Notes: generated by a model not told the origin, from the letters alone. A DNA stretch of 64,000 nucleotides from Leclercia sp. AS011 (GCF_037152535.1 NZ_JBBCMA010000001.1:2294001-2358000), one strand, 5' to 3'. Counted from the stretch's first letter, positions 9,701 to 19,187 are shown. Numbers and translations: made by a program.

Positions 9701-9730
9701 GTGCCCCGCCCCAGCGACAAAACCAGGTCT

Positions 9731-9764
9731 TGTAGGCCGGGTAAGGCGAAGCCGCCACCCGGCA
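9731..9764. repeat. REP element after mtnD
   Basis: TGTAGGCCGGGTAAGGCG followed by AAGCCGCCACCCGGCA is an imperfect palindrome between convergent mtnD and mtnA. It shares the core of the other REPs in the window. Confidence 0.85.
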
Positions 9765-9778
9765 TTATTCAGACCGCA

Positions 9779-10798
9779 CTACAGCCCAAAAACCCCTTTC
9801 GCCACCTCTTCTGGCAGCACCACTCCGCTATTCAGCACCCAGCCGCTAATCAGCGCCGCAGGCGTAACGTCGAACGCCGGGTTATAGACCCGGGCGTCAA
9901 CCGGCGCCCACTGCACCGCCCCGAAGCTCCCCGCCACGCCGGTCACTTCCCGGGCATCGCGCTGCTCAATCGGGATGGCATCGCCGTTCGGGCACGCGGG
10001 ATCGAGGGTGGTTTGCGGTGCCGCCACGTAAAACGGAATCCCGTGGAATTTCGCCAGCACCGCCAGGGAGTAAGTGCCGATTTTGTTGGCCACGTCGCCG
10101 TTGGCGGCAATGCGATCTGCCCCGACCCACACCGCGTCCACCTCGCCTTTAGCCATCAGGCTGGCGGCCATCGAATCGGTGATCAGCTGATACGGCACGC
10201 CCAACTCGCCCAGCTCCCAGGCGGTTAACCTGCCGCCCTGCAACAGCGGACGGGTCTCATCCACCCAGACGTTGCTGACCTTGCCCTGCTGATGCGCAAG
10301 GGCAATCACCCCCAGGGCAGTGCCGACACCCGCCGTCGCCAGCCCGCCGGTGTTGCAGTGGGTCAGCAGACGGCTGCCCGGCTTCACCAGCTGGCTTCCC
10401 GCCCGGGCGATGGCATCGCAGAGCCGCTTGTCTTCATCAATCAGGCGCAGCGCCTCAGCCACCAGCGCCGGAACAAACTCTTTCTGCCACAGCGCCTGCT
10501 TCATGCGGTCGAGGTTGTTCATCAGGTTCACCGCCGTCGGACGCGAGGCGCGCAGGGTTTCCAGCGCTGTCGCCAGTTGGTCCCGGCTGTGGCCGTTTTC
10601 CGCCAGCAGCGCCAGCAGCAGGCTGGCAGAGAGACCAATCAGCGGCGCACCGCGCACGCGCAGGGCGTGAATGTGCCCCTCCAGAGCGTCTACCGTCGAC
10701 GCATCCAGCCAGCGTTTCTCCTGCGGAAGCGCCTGTTGGTCGAGAATAAATAGCTGATTTTCCATCACCCGCAGGCTGGTCGTCTGTAATCTCTGCAT
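9779..10798 (-). CDS. mtnA: Methylthioribose-1-phosphate isomerase MtnA
   Basis: Aldose-ketose isomerase of 339 residues, related to the eIF2B alpha fold. It converts methylthioribose 1-phosphate to methylthioribulose 1-phosphate. Expected catalytic residues are present: Cys148 in [10 protein letters not shown] and Asp228 in [12 protein letters not shown]. It diverges from mtnK across three tandem Met boxes, so the kinase and isomerase that act in sequence are controlled from one site. Confidence 0.95.
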   Translation of the reverse strand: MQRLQTTSLRVMENQLFILDQQALPQEKRWLDASTVDALEGHIHALRVRGAPLIGLSASLLLALLAENGHSRDQLATALETLRASRPTAVNLMNNLDRMKQALWQKEFVPALVAEALRLIDEDKRLCDAIARAGSQLVKPGSRLLTHCNTGGLATAGVGTALGVIALAHQQGKVSNVWVDETRPLLQGGRLTAWELGELGVPYQLITDSMAASLMAKGEVDAVWVGADRIAANGDVANKIGTYSLAVLAKFHGIPFYVAAPQTTLDPACPNGDAIPIEQRDAREVTGVAGSFGAVQWAPVDARVYNPAFDVTPAALISGWVLNSGVVLPEEVAKGVFGL

Positions 10799-10850
10799 GT
10801 CGTTAATTCTCTGTTGCGTTGTTGTAGCACATTGTGTCAGGATAAAATTC

Positions 10851-10874
10851 AGATGTATAGACGTCTAAATGTCT
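10851..10874. promoter_or_regulatory. Three tandem MetJ boxes between mtnA and mtnK
   Basis: Contiguous octamers AGATGTAT (10851-10858), AGACGTCT (10859-10866, perfect) and AAATGTCT (10867-10874). They overlap a plausible mtnK -10 (TATAGA at 10856) paired with TTGTGT at 10832. This is the classical cooperative MetJ array, placed to repress both divergent genes. Confidence 0.88.
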
Positions 10875-10903
10875 TTATTACCGGAACAGATGAGGAACAT
10901 GCA

Positions 10904-12103
10904 ATGTCGCAATACCGTACCTTTACCGCTCAGGACGCCGTGGCCTACGCCCAACAGTTTGGCGGCCTCGAAGACCCCTCGTCACTGGTGGAGGCGCAGG
11001 AAGTGGGCGACGGCAACCTCAATCTGGTATTTAAAATTTTCGACAGCGCAGGCGTCAGCCGCATCATCGTTAAGCAGGCCCTGCCCTACGTGCGCTGCGT
11101 GGGTGAGTCCTGGCCGCTGACGCTGGATCGCGCCCGTCTCGAAGCGCAAACCCTGGTAGAGCACTATCAGCACAGCCCGCAGCACACGGTCAAAATCCAC
11201 CACTTCGACCCGGAACTGGCGGTGATGGTGATGGAGGATCTCTCCAGCCATAAGATCTGGCGCGGCGAGTTGATCAACAATGTGTTTTATCCCCAGGCGG
11301 CACGCCAGCTGGGGGAATACCTGGCCCACGCCCTGTTCCACACCAGCGATTTTTACCTCCATCCGCACGCCAAAAAAGCGCAGGTGGCGCAGTTCATCAA
11401 CCCGGAAATGTGCGAGATCACCGAAGACCTGTTCTTCAACGACCCGTACCAGATCCACGAACGCAACAACTACCCGGCGGCGCTGGAGAACGACGTGGCC
11501 GCCCTGCGCAATGACGATCAGCTGAAGATTGCCGTCGCCGCCCTGAAACACCGCTTCTTCTCCCAGGCCGAAGCGCTGCTGCACGGCGATATCCACAGCG
11601 GCTCGATTTTTGTCGCCGAGGGCAGCCTGAAGGCCATTGACGCGGAGTTCGGTTATTTCGGCCCAATCGGGTTTGATATCGGTACGGCGATCGGCAACCT
11701 GCTGCTTAACTTCTGCGGCCTGCCGGGGCATCTCGGCATCCGTGATGCCGCCGCCGCGCGCGAGCAGCGACTGATCGACATCCAGCAGCTGTGGACCACC
11801 TTCGCGGAACGTTTCCAGGCCCTGGCGGCAGAGAAATCCCGCGATGCGGCGCTCAGCGTGCCGGGCTATGCCAGCGCGTTTCTGAAGAAAGTCTGGCAGG
11901 ACGCGATTGGCTTCTGCGGGACCGAACTGATCCGCCGCAGCGTGGGTCTGTCGCACGTGGCGGATATCGACACCATCCGCGACGAAGAGATGCGCCACGA
12001 ATGCCTGCGCCATGCCATCACCCTTGGCAAAGCCCTGATTGTGATTGCCGACCGAATCGACAGCGTGGATGAGCTGGTGGCACGGGTGCGTCAGTACAGT
12101 TAG
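10904..12103 (+). CDS. mtnK: Methylthioribose kinase MtnK
   Basis: Kinase of the choline/aminoglycoside-kinase fold, 399 residues. It phosphorylates 5-methylthioribose at C1, the entry step of the salvage pathway from methylthioadenosine. The catalytic loop is HGDIHSGS (Asp229) and the metal-binding segment is DAEFGYFGP (Asp246, Glu248). The ATG at 10904 has a GAGGAA ribosome site; an in-frame upstream start would begin in front of the Met boxes and is rejected. Confidence 0.95.
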   Translation: MSQYRTFTAQDAVAYAQQFGGLEDPSSLVEAQEVGDGNLNLVFKIFDSAGVSRIIVKQALPYVRCVGESWPLTLDRARLEAQTLVEHYQHSPQHTVKIHHFDPELAVMVMEDLSSHKIWRGELINNVFYPQAARQLGEYLAHALFHTSDFYLHPHAKKAQVAQFINPEMCEITEDLFFNDPYQIHERNNYPAALENDVAALRNDDQLKIAVAALKHRFFSQAEALLHGDIHSGSIFVAEGSLKAIDAEFGYFGPIGFDIGTAIGNLLLNFCGLPGHLGIRDAAAAREQRLIDIQQLWTTFAERFQALAAEKSRDAALSVPGYASAFLKKVWQDAIGFCGTELIRRSVGLSHVADIDTIRDEEMRHECLRHAITLGKALIVIADRIDSVDELVARVRQYS

Positions 12104-12116
12104 GTGCGGCCTGTGT

Positions 12117-12187
12117 GCCGGGTGGCGGCTGCGCCTTACCCGGCCTACGAGCCGAGTGTAGGCCCGGTAAGCGCAGCGCCACCGGGC
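12117..12187. repeat. BIME (two inverted REPs) after mtnK
   Basis: REP units at 12117-12149 and 12158-12187 in opposite orientation lie between convergent mtnK and the propeller gene. Each is an imperfect palindrome of the CCGGGTGGCG...CCGGCCTAC type. Confidence 0.85.
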
Positions 12188-12193
12188 AAAAAC

Positions 12194-13435
12194 TCACCCC
12201 AAATACTCAATCACCGACAACCCGCCGTTGTAATCCGTGCTGTAGATAATCCCCTGGGCATCCACAAACACATCGCAGGACTGGATCACCTGCGGGCGAT
12301 TGGGCCGGGTATCCATCATCTTCTCCGGTGCAGCAGGTACCAGCGCCCCGGTCTCTACCGGGCGATAGGGATCCGAAATGTCGTACGCCCGCACGCCCGC
12401 ATTCTGATACGTGGCAAAAATCAGCGTGGAGCTGACAAAACTCCCCGGACGGTTTTCGTGCAGGTTGTGCGGCCCGAAGTGCGCCCCTTTCGCCACGTAA
12501 TCCCGCTCGTTCGGCTGCGGGAAGGTGGAGATACTCACCGGGTTCGACGGCTCGCGAATATCAAACAGCCAGATCAGCTTCTCGCCATCTTCCTGATTGT
12601 CGAGCACCGCCTCGTCCAGCACCACCAGCAGGTCGCGATCCGGCAGCGGCAGCGCGGTGTGGGTGCCGCCGCCAAACGGCGGACTCCAGTTGCGATGGCT
12701 GATGAGTTTCGGCTGAGTGCGGTCCTTCACATCCAGCAGGGTCAGGCCGCCGTCGCGCCAGCTGCCGTAGGCGGTATCCCCGGCGATAATGGCGTGATGC
12801 AGGGCATAGCGTTTGCCCTCCGGCCATGCCGGCGTTTCGCCTGCCGCCTGGTTCATCCCCGGCAGCCACCAGCGCCCCGCTACCTCCGGCTTGCGCGGAT
12901 CCGCCAGATCGATGGTCAGGAAGATGTAATCGGTAAAGCCGTCGATCAGCGCTGAGACGTAGGCCCAGCGCCCGCCGACATACCAGATGCGGTGAATGCC
13001 GATCCCACTCAGCGACAGAAAGCCGATCTCCCGCGGCTTATCCGGGGTGGAGATATCAAAAATGCGCAGCCCGGCGCTCCAGCCTCTGTCCTGCACGTCG
13101 CTGACCGTCTCCCCCACCTGGCGGGTGTAGTAGACCTTTTCGTCAGCAAAGCGGACATCGGCAAACAGATCCCGGGCGTTGATCACCAGCAGCAGGTCGT
13201 CGTGCGCCTGTAAATGCACGTTCCAGGTGCCCGGCGGCGCAGGCACATAGCCCGCGGCCTTCGGCTTCTTCGGGTCGCGCACGTCGACGATCGAGAAGCC
13301 CTGGGACACCATATGACCGATGTACGCAAAGCCGCGATGCACCATCAGCTGCACGCCGTCCGGGCGTCCGCCCTGATCGCTGTGGCCGATTAAGCGCATA
13401 TTGCGGCTGTATTCGGGGGTGGGTAATTCAGTCAC
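12194..13435 (-). CDS. LVIVD-repeat beta-propeller protein, histidine-rich, last gene of ABC operon
   Basis: 413 residues with no signal peptide, so probably cytoplasmic. Five or more repeats carry the LVIVD-type pattern: FSIVDVRDPKKP, LRIFDISTPDKP, FLTIDLADPRKP, LTLLDVKDRTQP, WLFDIREPSNP and VRAYDISDPYRP. Histidines recur at the blade entries (33, 41, 74, 78, 148, 213, 214, 259, 319, 323, 326), suggesting a metal or catalytic centre in the propeller channel. The GTG start follows AGGAG. It is the last gene of the importer operon, behind a BIME. The fold is supported. The function is unknown; a role in processing the imported thio-sugar is speculation. Confidence 0.8.
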   Translation of the reverse strand: MTELPTPEYSRNMRLIGHSDQGGRPDGVQLMVHRGFAYIGHMVSQGFSIVDVRDPKKPKAAGYVPAPPGTWNVHLQAHDDLLLVINARDLFADVRFADEKVYYTRQVGETVSDVQDRGWSAGLRIFDISTPDKPREIGFLSLSGIGIHRIWYVGGRWAYVSALIDGFTDYIFLTIDLADPRKPEVAGRWWLPGMNQAAGETPAWPEGKRYALHHAIIAGDTAYGSWRDGGLTLLDVKDRTQPKLISHRNWSPPFGGGTHTALPLPDRDLLVVLDEAVLDNQEDGEKLIWLFDIREPSNPVSISTFPQPNERDYVAKGAHFGPHNLHENRPGSFVSSTLIFATYQNAGVRAYDISDPYRPVETGALVPAAPEKMMDTRPNRPQVIQSCDVFVDAQGIIYSTDYNGGLSVIEYLG

Positions 13436-13448
13436 GTTAGCTCCTGTT

Positions 13449-13515
13449 GCCCGGTGGCGCTACGCTTACCGGGCCTACGGACTGTAGGCCGGGTAAGGCG
13501 CAGCCGCCACCCGGC
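13449..13515. repeat. BIME between the propeller and binding-protein genes
   Basis: Two inverted REP units (13449-13478 and 13483-13515) lie inside the presumed operon, directly after the solute-binding protein gene. In this position REP pairs are known to stabilise upstream mRNA, here the binding-protein message. Confidence 0.85.
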
Positions 13516-13520
13516 AAATG

Positions 13521-14585
13521 TTACTTATTCTTCGCTTCCAGCGTCGCGAACCACGGGGCGATAAAGTCTTCGGTCTGGCCCCAGCCCGGGATGATTTTAC
13601 CCAGCGACGCCACGTTCACCGCACCCGGCTGAGCCGACAGCAGCGCCTGCGGAATCGCCGCGGCTTTAAAATCGTAGGTGGCCGGTGTCGGTTCTCCGGC
13701 AATCTTGTTAGCAACCAGACGCACGTTGGTCGCACCAATCAGCTTCGGATCCACCGCCACGCTCACCACCCACGGGCTGCCCGCCTCACGCATCAGCTGC
13801 AGATCCTGGTTGGAGATATCGATGCTGTAGAGTTTGATCTCGGTACGGCCGTTCTCTTTCAGCGCCTTATAAGCGCCCTGGCTGAAGGCATCCCAGGTAC
13901 CCCAGATAGCGTCGATCTTGCCTTTCGGGTATTTCGCCAGCACCGCGCCCACTTTGTTGGCGGTGTCGCCCTGCACGTCAGAGGAGACCGCGCCGATAGA
14001 CTCCAGCTCTTTGATGCCCGGGTTCTGCTTCAGCAGCTCCTGGTAGGCGGTCTGACGACGCTCCATCGGCGGGAAGCCCGCCACCCACAGCTTGATGATG
14101 TTGGCCTTACCGTTGAAATCTTTCACCAGCTGGCCGAAGGAGAGATTGGTCAGGGAGGCATCATCCTGCTGGGTCACGGTCACGCCCGGGATCTCGCCAT
14201 TCACCGCGGTATCGAATACCGCCACCTTGATCCCGGCATCCACCGCCTTCTTCACCAGCGCGGTGGAGTACGGATCGCGCCCCTGAGAGAGGATAATCCC
14301 GTCATATTTCTGGGTGATCGCCTGGTTAACGAAGTCCTGGAATTTGGCGTCGTCACCGTTGCTTAAAAAGGTGCTGACCTTAAAGCCAAGCTTTTTCCCC
14401 TCCTGGATCGCACCGGCCACAAACTGGGTGGTGTTGTCGTCGGAGCCGAGGTTACGGATCACCGCGATGCGGATCTGCCCGTCATGGTTGGCGATGGCCG
14501 CCGGAACCGGCGCAGGCGTCGCCGCATAGCCCGGGAGTGAACTCAGTAATCCCAGCGTCAGCAAAGAGAGTGCAACTTTTTTCAT
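13521..14585 (-). CDS. Periplasmic sugar-binding protein of ABC importer (RbsB/TorT-like)
   Basis: Periplasmic solute-binding protein of 354 residues. The signal peptide is residues 1-21 (ends LPGYA), followed by a type I binding-protein fold (IRIAVIRNLGSDDNT...GIILSQGRD...KVAVFDTAVNG...). It belongs with the ribose/galactose-type binders. It lies third in an ATPase-permease-binder-propeller operon beside the methionine salvage genes. The ligand is not known. 5-Methylthioribose is the candidate from context, since mtnK needs an exogenous or recycled supply. Confidence 0.85.
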   Translation of the reverse strand: MKKVALSLLTLGLLSSLPGYAATPAPVPAAIANHDGQIRIAVIRNLGSDDNTTQFVAGAIQEGKKLGFKVSTFLSNGDDAKFQDFVNQAITQKYDGIILSQGRDPYSTALVKKAVDAGIKVAVFDTAVNGEIPGVTVTQQDDASLTNLSFGQLVKDFNGKANIIKLWVAGFPPMERRQTAYQELLKQNPGIKELESIGAVSSDVQGDTANKVGAVLAKYPKGKIDAIWGTWDAFSQGAYKALKENGRTEIKLYSIDISNQDLQLMREAGSPWVVSVAVDPKLIGATNVRLVANKIAGEPTPATYDFKAAAIPQALLSAQPGAVNVASLGKIIPGWGQTEDFIAPWFATLEAKNK

Positions 14586-14604
14586 TTTTTATCCCGTCGT
14601 GTTG

Positions 14605-15600
14605 TTAGCGTTTTTGTACGTAGGTGATGGCCAGCGCAATCGCCAGCACCAGCCCTTTTATAATGTCCATGGCGTAATACGGCACCGAGAGCATCACCAG
14701 CCCGTTGGAGAGCACCCCGAGGATCACCGCCCCCACCAGGGTGCCCAGCGCGTTCGGTTTGCCGGAGCCGGCGAGGGAGAAGCCGATCCACGCCGCCGCC
14801 ACCGCATCCATCAGATAGCCACCCCCGGCATTCACCTGCGAGGAGCCAATGCGCGAGGCCAGCAGAATGCCGCCGAGGCCCGCCAGCAGCGAGGCAATCA
14901 CGTAGGCCGCCACCTTGTAACGGGTGGTGCGGATCCCGGACAAGCGCGCCGCTTCCGGGTTGCCGCCAATGGCGTACATCCGGCGTCCGTGGGTGGTCAG
15001 GGAGAGTCCCAGCTGCGCCAGCAGGGTCACCGCCAGCATGATAATAACGATGGTCGGCACCTGCCCCAGCGCGCCAAACGCCGCCGGGATGGTCCCTTCC
15101 GCCATGTCGCCGCTCGGCAGCACCATGTTTTCGGTAATCGACCCGCCGTAGCTGTAGGTCATCGCCACGCCCTGGATCACAAACAGGCTGGCAAGGGTGG
15201 CGAGCATGTCGGGAATGCGCAGGATCACGATCAGGAAGGCGTTAAACAGCCCCACCAGGGTGCAGAGCGCCAGGGTGATCAGAATGGATTCGGTAGTGCC
15301 GAAGCCGTGCCAGACAAACAGCGAAATCACCAGGGCGTTAGCCAGCGAGGCGGTCGATCCCACCGAGAGATCAAACCCGCCAATGGTCAGCGAGATGGAG
15401 ACGCCGATGGCTATCACCGTCACGATGGCGATGGAGCGCAGAATGTTGATGATGTTGTTCGGATCGAGGAAGTTGTCCGACGCCAGGCCAAAGACGGCCA
15501 CCAGCGCGACCACCGTCAGCAACATGCCCCACTTGTAGAGAAAATCGAATATTTGCTGACGGCCAGACGCTGCCGCCGTCACTGAAAGGGCCTTGCTCAC
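14605..15600 (-). CDS. Sugar ABC transporter permease (RbsC family)
   Basis: Inner-membrane permease of 331 residues with about eight to ten hydrophobic segments and the RbsC-family loop GGNPEAARLSGI. The gene starts at a GTG (15600) that overlaps the ATPase stop (GTGA), giving MSKALSVTAAASGRQ. A longer reading frame to 15708 would overlap the ATPase by over 100 bases and is rejected. A single permease probably forms the homodimeric channel, as in ribose importers. Confidence 0.9.
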   Translation of the reverse strand: MSKALSVTAAASGRQQIFDFLYKWGMLLTVVALVAVFGLASDNFLDPNNIINILRSIAIVTVIAIGVSISLTIGGFDLSVGSTASLANALVISLFVWHGFGTTESILITLALCTLVGLFNAFLIVILRIPDMLATLASLFVIQGVAMTYSYGGSITENMVLPSGDMAEGTIPAAFGALGQVPTIVIIMLAVTLLAQLGLSLTTHGRRMYAIGGNPEAARLSGIRTTRYKVAAYVIASLLAGLGGILLASRIGSSQVNAGGGYLMDAVAAAWIGFSLAGSGKPNALGTLVGAVILGVLSNGLVMLSVPYYAMDIIKGLVLAIALAITYVQKR

Positions 15601-17099
15601 GACGCCGTTCCTCCGGTTGAATAATAAAGTAATGTCTCTTCGCGGGCGGCTGCCCCCTCGAGTTCCGCCACGATGCGCCCGTCCCACAGCACGCAGATGC
15701 GGTCGCACAGGCCCACCAGCTCGGCAAATTCGCCCGAGGCATAAATCACCCCTTTGCCTTCCCGCGCCAGGCCGTCAATCAGCTGGAACAGATCGGTTTT
15801 GGCTTTTACGTCCACCCCTTTGGTGGGTTCGTCGAAGATCAGCACCTGAGCGTTACCGCGCAGCCATTTGCCAATCGCCACCTTCTGCTGATTGCCGCCC
15901 GAGAGACGGCGCAGCACCTGCCCTGGCCCACGGGTGCGCACGCCCACCCGGGCGATCACCTCTTCCGCCCAGCGCCAGGCCTGGCGATGACCAAACAGGC
16001 TCCAGCGCGAGAAGCTGTTATCCGCTGACACCGCCAGGTTCATGCTCACCGGCTCATCAATAAAAATGCCCTCTTTGCGCCGCTCTTCCGGCACCAGCGC
16101 CAGCCCGCGCAGCACAGAGTCCGCCGGGTCGCGCGGTTTCCACGGCTTTTGATTGAGTTCGCCCTGGGCCACCTGGCTTTTGCTGGCCCCAAACAGCGCC
16201 TTGCAGAGTTCGGTTTTTCCGGCTCCCGCCAGCCCGGCGATGCCGAGAATTTCGCCCTTGCGCAGGTGCAGGGAGATATCCTTCAGCAGCCCTTCGTCAT
16301 GCAGCCCCTCCACCCGCAGCAGCGTTTCGTTGCCGTGCGGCGGTCGTGCGGGCGGGTAGATATCGCTCAGTTGATGGCCGAGCATCTTCTCAACAATCGC
16401 CTCCCCGCTGAGATCCGCCATCGGGCCGGACTCGATCAGCTTCCCGTCGCGCAGCACCGTTAAGGTGTCGCAGATCGCCTTCAGCTCGTGAATGCGGTGG
16501 GAGATAAAGACCACGCCAATCCCCTGCTGCTGCAGGCGTCGCACCACGGCGAACAGCCGCTCGCTTTCGTGGGCGTCCAGCGGCGCGGTGGGTTCGTCCA
16601 GAATTAAAAACCGGCAGTGATGGGACAGCGCCCGCGCCAGTAAAATTTGCTGTTTTTCCGCCAGGGTGCAGCTGTCGATGACGCGCCGCACGTCGAGGGT
16701 GACGTCCAGCTGGGCCAGCGCCTGCCGGGCCTGCTCGCGCAGTCTTCCCCAATGCAAGCGGTGCCCCGGCTGCGCCAGATGATCGAGCATGATATTTTCG
16801 GCAATACTCAGACCGGGGATCAGCGCCACGTCCACCTCCTGCTGTACCAGATGGATGCCCAGCTTTTTGGCATCCACCGGCTCGCGAAGGGTGACGATCT
16901 GATTATTAATGCTGATTTCGCCTTCATAGCGCGCGTGCGTGCCGCACAGCACCGCCATCAGGGTGGATTTCCCGGCACCGTTCGCGCCCGTGAGCGCATG
17001 TACCGATCCGCCCGTCAGGGTGAAATCGACGCGCGACAGTGCCTGAAAGCCAGAAAAAGCCAGGCTGATGCCGCGCATCTCGAGGCGACTGGTTGACAT
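15597..17099 (-). CDS. Sugar ABC transporter ATP-binding protein (RbsA type, duplicated)
   Basis: 500-residue ATPase with two nucleotide-binding halves, typical of RbsA/MglA. The first Walker A is GANGAGKST (38-46) with Walker B LILDEPTAPLD. The second half has the degenerate GLAGAGKTEL, signature LSGGNQQKV and Walker B LIFDEPTKGVD. The start MSTSRLEMRGI at 17099 follows AAGGGA; an in-frame ATG 16 codons upstream is less likely. It is the first gene of the operon and diverges from hcxA. Confidence 0.92.
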   Translation of the reverse strand: MSTSRLEMRGISLAFSGFQALSRVDFTLTGGSVHALTGANGAGKSTLMAVLCGTHARYEGEISINNQIVTLREPVDAKKLGIHLVQQEVDVALIPGLSIAENIMLDHLAQPGHRLHWGRLREQARQALAQLDVTLDVRRVIDSCTLAEKQQILLARALSHHCRFLILDEPTAPLDAHESERLFAVVRRLQQQGIGVVFISHRIHELKAICDTLTVLRDGKLIESGPMADLSGEAIVEKMLGHQLSDIYPPARPPHGNETLLRVEGLHDEGLLKDISLHLRKGEILGIAGLAGAGKTELCKALFGASKSQVAQGELNQKPWKPRDPADSVLRGLALVPEERRKEGIFIDEPVSMNLAVSADNSFSRWSLFGHRQAWRWAEEVIARVGVRTRGPGQVLRRLSGGNQQKVAIGKWLRGNAQVLIFDEPTKGVDVKAKTDLFQLIDGLAREGKGVIYASGEFAELVGLCDRICVLWDGRIVAELEGAAAREETLLYYSTGGTAS

Positions 17100-17202
17100 T
17101 CGCTGCGATCCCTTATCATTAATCTTTTGATTTATGGAATTTTTCACAGCCGGGACTGGCTGGCAACGAAGGAAAAAGCATAAGATAAAGCAAAATAGTA
17201 TT

Positions 17203-17226
17203 AGCCATCTGGATGTCTAGCCATAA
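17203..17226. promoter_or_regulatory. Degenerate tandem Met-box-like octamers between ABC operon and hcxA
   Basis: AGCCATCT (17203-17210) and GGATGTCT (17211-17218) each match the Met box AGACGTCT at six of eight positions and are in perfect 8-base register. A weaker AGCCATAA follows. MetJ binds such arrays cooperatively, so the importer operon and hcxA may both be in the methionine regulon. This is inference from the sequence. Confidence 0.45.
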
Positions 17227-17260
17227 CATCGGGTTAGCGCTTCGTAAAAAGGACACTCTC

Positions 17261-18349
17261 ATGAGCAACACTGATATCCGCGTCGTTCCCGGCCCGGCCA
17301 ACTACTACTCCCACCGCGGGGCCCTTGCCCGCCTGGACACTTTTTTCACCCCGGAACAGCTCTCCCGGGCGGTATGGATCTACGGCGAACGCGCCCTTGC
17401 CGGGGCTCAACCCTTCCTGCCGCCGAGCTTCCATGCCGGGGGCGCTAAACATCTGCTGTTCAGAGGCCATTGCAGCGAGCACGATGTCAATCAGCTTGCG
17501 GAGGCCTCCGGCCCGGACCGCAGCGTGGTGATTGGCGTCGGCGGCGGCGCGCTGCTGGATACCGCCAAAGCGGTGGCTCGTCGGCTGGGCCTGCCGGTGG
17601 TGGCCATTCCGACCATCGCCGCCACCTGTGCCGCCTGGACCCCGCTGTCGGTGTGGTACAACGATGCCGGGCAGGCGCTGCACTTTGAGATTTTTGACGA
17701 CGCCAACTACCTGGTGCTGGTCGAGCCGGAGATCGTGCTTAACGCCCCGGCGGAGTACCTGCTGGCGGGGATCGGCGATACGCTGGCGAAATGGTATGAA
17801 GCGGTGGTGCTGGCCCCGCAGCCGGAAGAGCTGCCGCTGACGGTGAGGCTCGGCATTAACGGGGCGCTGGCGATCCGCGACGTGCTGCTGGAACACAGTG
17901 AGCAGGCGCTGGCGGATCAGACCCGCCGCGAAGTCACGCGGGAATTTCATGACGTGGTGGATGCCATTATCGCCGGTGGCGGCATGGTTGGCGGACTGGG
18001 GGAACGCTACACCCGCGTGGCGGCGGCACATGCGGTGCATAACGGCCTGACGGTGCTGCCGCAGACCGCGCAGTTCCTGCACGGCACCAAGGTGGCCTAC
18101 GGCATTCTGGTGCAGAGCGCCCTGCTCGGCCAGGACGCGGTGCTGCACGAGCTGGTCGCGGCCTACCAGCGCTTTAACCTGCCCACCACCCTGCGCCAGC
18201 TGGCGGTGGACATTAATAACCGCGACGAGCTGGATCGGGTGATCGCCCATACCCTGCGCCCGGTGGAGTCGATTCACGCCCTGCCGATCGCCCTGACGCC
18301 GGCGATCCTGCGCGCCGCGTTCGAGAAAGTGGAAAACCTCAGTCGCTAA
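17261..18349 (+). CDS. hcxA: Hydroxycarboxylate dehydrogenase HcxA (YbdH)
   Basis: GldA-like iron/zinc alcohol dehydrogenase of 362 residues, equal to E. coli YbdH/HcxA, which reduces 2-oxo acids such as 2-oxobutanoate with NADPH. Seen are GVGGGALLDTAK (dinucleotide site) and the metal-binding histidine segments AHAVHNGL and FLHGTKVAYG. The start at 17261 follows AAAGGA and gives the family length. It diverges from the importer operon across Met-box-like octamers. One inference is that it reduces the methionine keto-acid or its relatives. Confidence 0.92.
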   Translation: MSNTDIRVVPGPANYYSHRGALARLDTFFTPEQLSRAVWIYGERALAGAQPFLPPSFHAGGAKHLLFRGHCSEHDVNQLAEASGPDRSVVIGVGGGALLDTAKAVARRLGLPVVAIPTIAATCAAWTPLSVWYNDAGQALHFEIFDDANYLVLVEPEIVLNAPAEYLLAGIGDTLAKWYEAVVLAPQPEELPLTVRLGINGALAIRDVLLEHSEQALADQTRREVTREFHDVVDAIIAGGGMVGGLGERYTRVAAAHAVHNGLTVLPQTAQFLHGTKVAYGILVQSALLGQDAVLHELVAAYQRFNLPTTLRQLAVDINNRDELDRVIAHTLRPVESIHALPIALTPAILRAAFEKVENLSR

Positions 18350-18419
18350 GCGCATTGACGCCGGACACGCGCCTTCTATACCTAATGAGGGTTCTCATCA
18401 CTCTTGCGACGAGGTCATC

Positions 18420-19163
18420 ATGCAGATCGATTTAACAGGTAAGAAGGCGCTGGTTACCGGTGCCAGCCGTGGATTAGGCCGGGCCATTGCGCTGTCGCTG
18501 GCCCGGGCGGGTGCCGATGTGGTTATCACCTACGAGAAATCCGCCGAGAAAGCCCAGGCCGTTGCGGATGAAATTACCGGGCTGGGGCGTCTCAGCGAGG
18601 CGGTTCAGGCCGACAGCGCCAGCGCTGAGGCCATTCAGGATGCCGTCACCCATGCGGCGCGCACCCTGGGCGGGCTGGATATTCTGGTCAATAACGCCGG
18701 GATTGCGCGCGGCGGCCCTCTGGAATCCATGACCCTGGCGGACATTGATGCCCTGATTAACGTCAATATTCGCGGGGTGGTGATCGCCACCCAGGCCGCG
18801 CTGGTGCATATGTCCGACGGCGGACGGATTATCAACATCGGCAGCTGTCTGGCTAACCGCGTCGCCCAGCCGGGGATCGCGGTCTATTCGATGACTAAAT
18901 CGGCGCTTAACTCCCTGACCCGCGGGCTGGCGCGCGACCTCGGGCCGCGCGGCATTACCGTCAATCTGGTCCACCCCGGCCCCACTAACAGTGATATGAA
19001 CCCCGAAGATGGCGAGCAGGCTGCATCCCAGCGTCAGCTGATTGCCACCGGGCACTACGGCCAGCCGGAAGATGTCGCCGCCGCGGTGACCTTCCTCGCC
19101 AGCCCTGCCGCCGGGCAGATCTCCGGCACCGGGCTGGACGTGGACGGTGGTCTGAACGCCTGA
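18420..19163 (+). CDS. Short-chain dehydrogenase/reductase (FabG-like)
   Basis: Classical SDR, 247 residues, with cofactor motif TGASRGLG (13-20), NNAG (91-94) and catalytic Ser142, Tyr156 and Lys160 (YSMTK). The C-terminus GTGLDVDGGLNA is typical of the family. The substrate is unknown. It stands 70 bases after hcxA in the same direction and may be read through from it. It is not part of the E. coli ybd region, so it is an accessory gene. Confidence 0.85.
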   Translation: MQIDLTGKKALVTGASRGLGRAIALSLARAGADVVITYEKSAEKAQAVADEITGLGRLSEAVQADSASAEAIQDAVTHAARTLGGLDILVNNAGIARGGPLESMTLADIDALINVNIRGVVIATQAALVHMSDGGRIINIGSCLANRVAQPGIAVYSMTKSALNSLTRGLARDLGPRGITVNLVHPGPTNSDMNPEDGEQAASQRQLIATGHYGQPEDVAAAVTFLASPAAGQISGTGLDVDGGLNA

Positions 19164-19187
19164 CGTTCGCTCGCAAAGATTCTGTAT

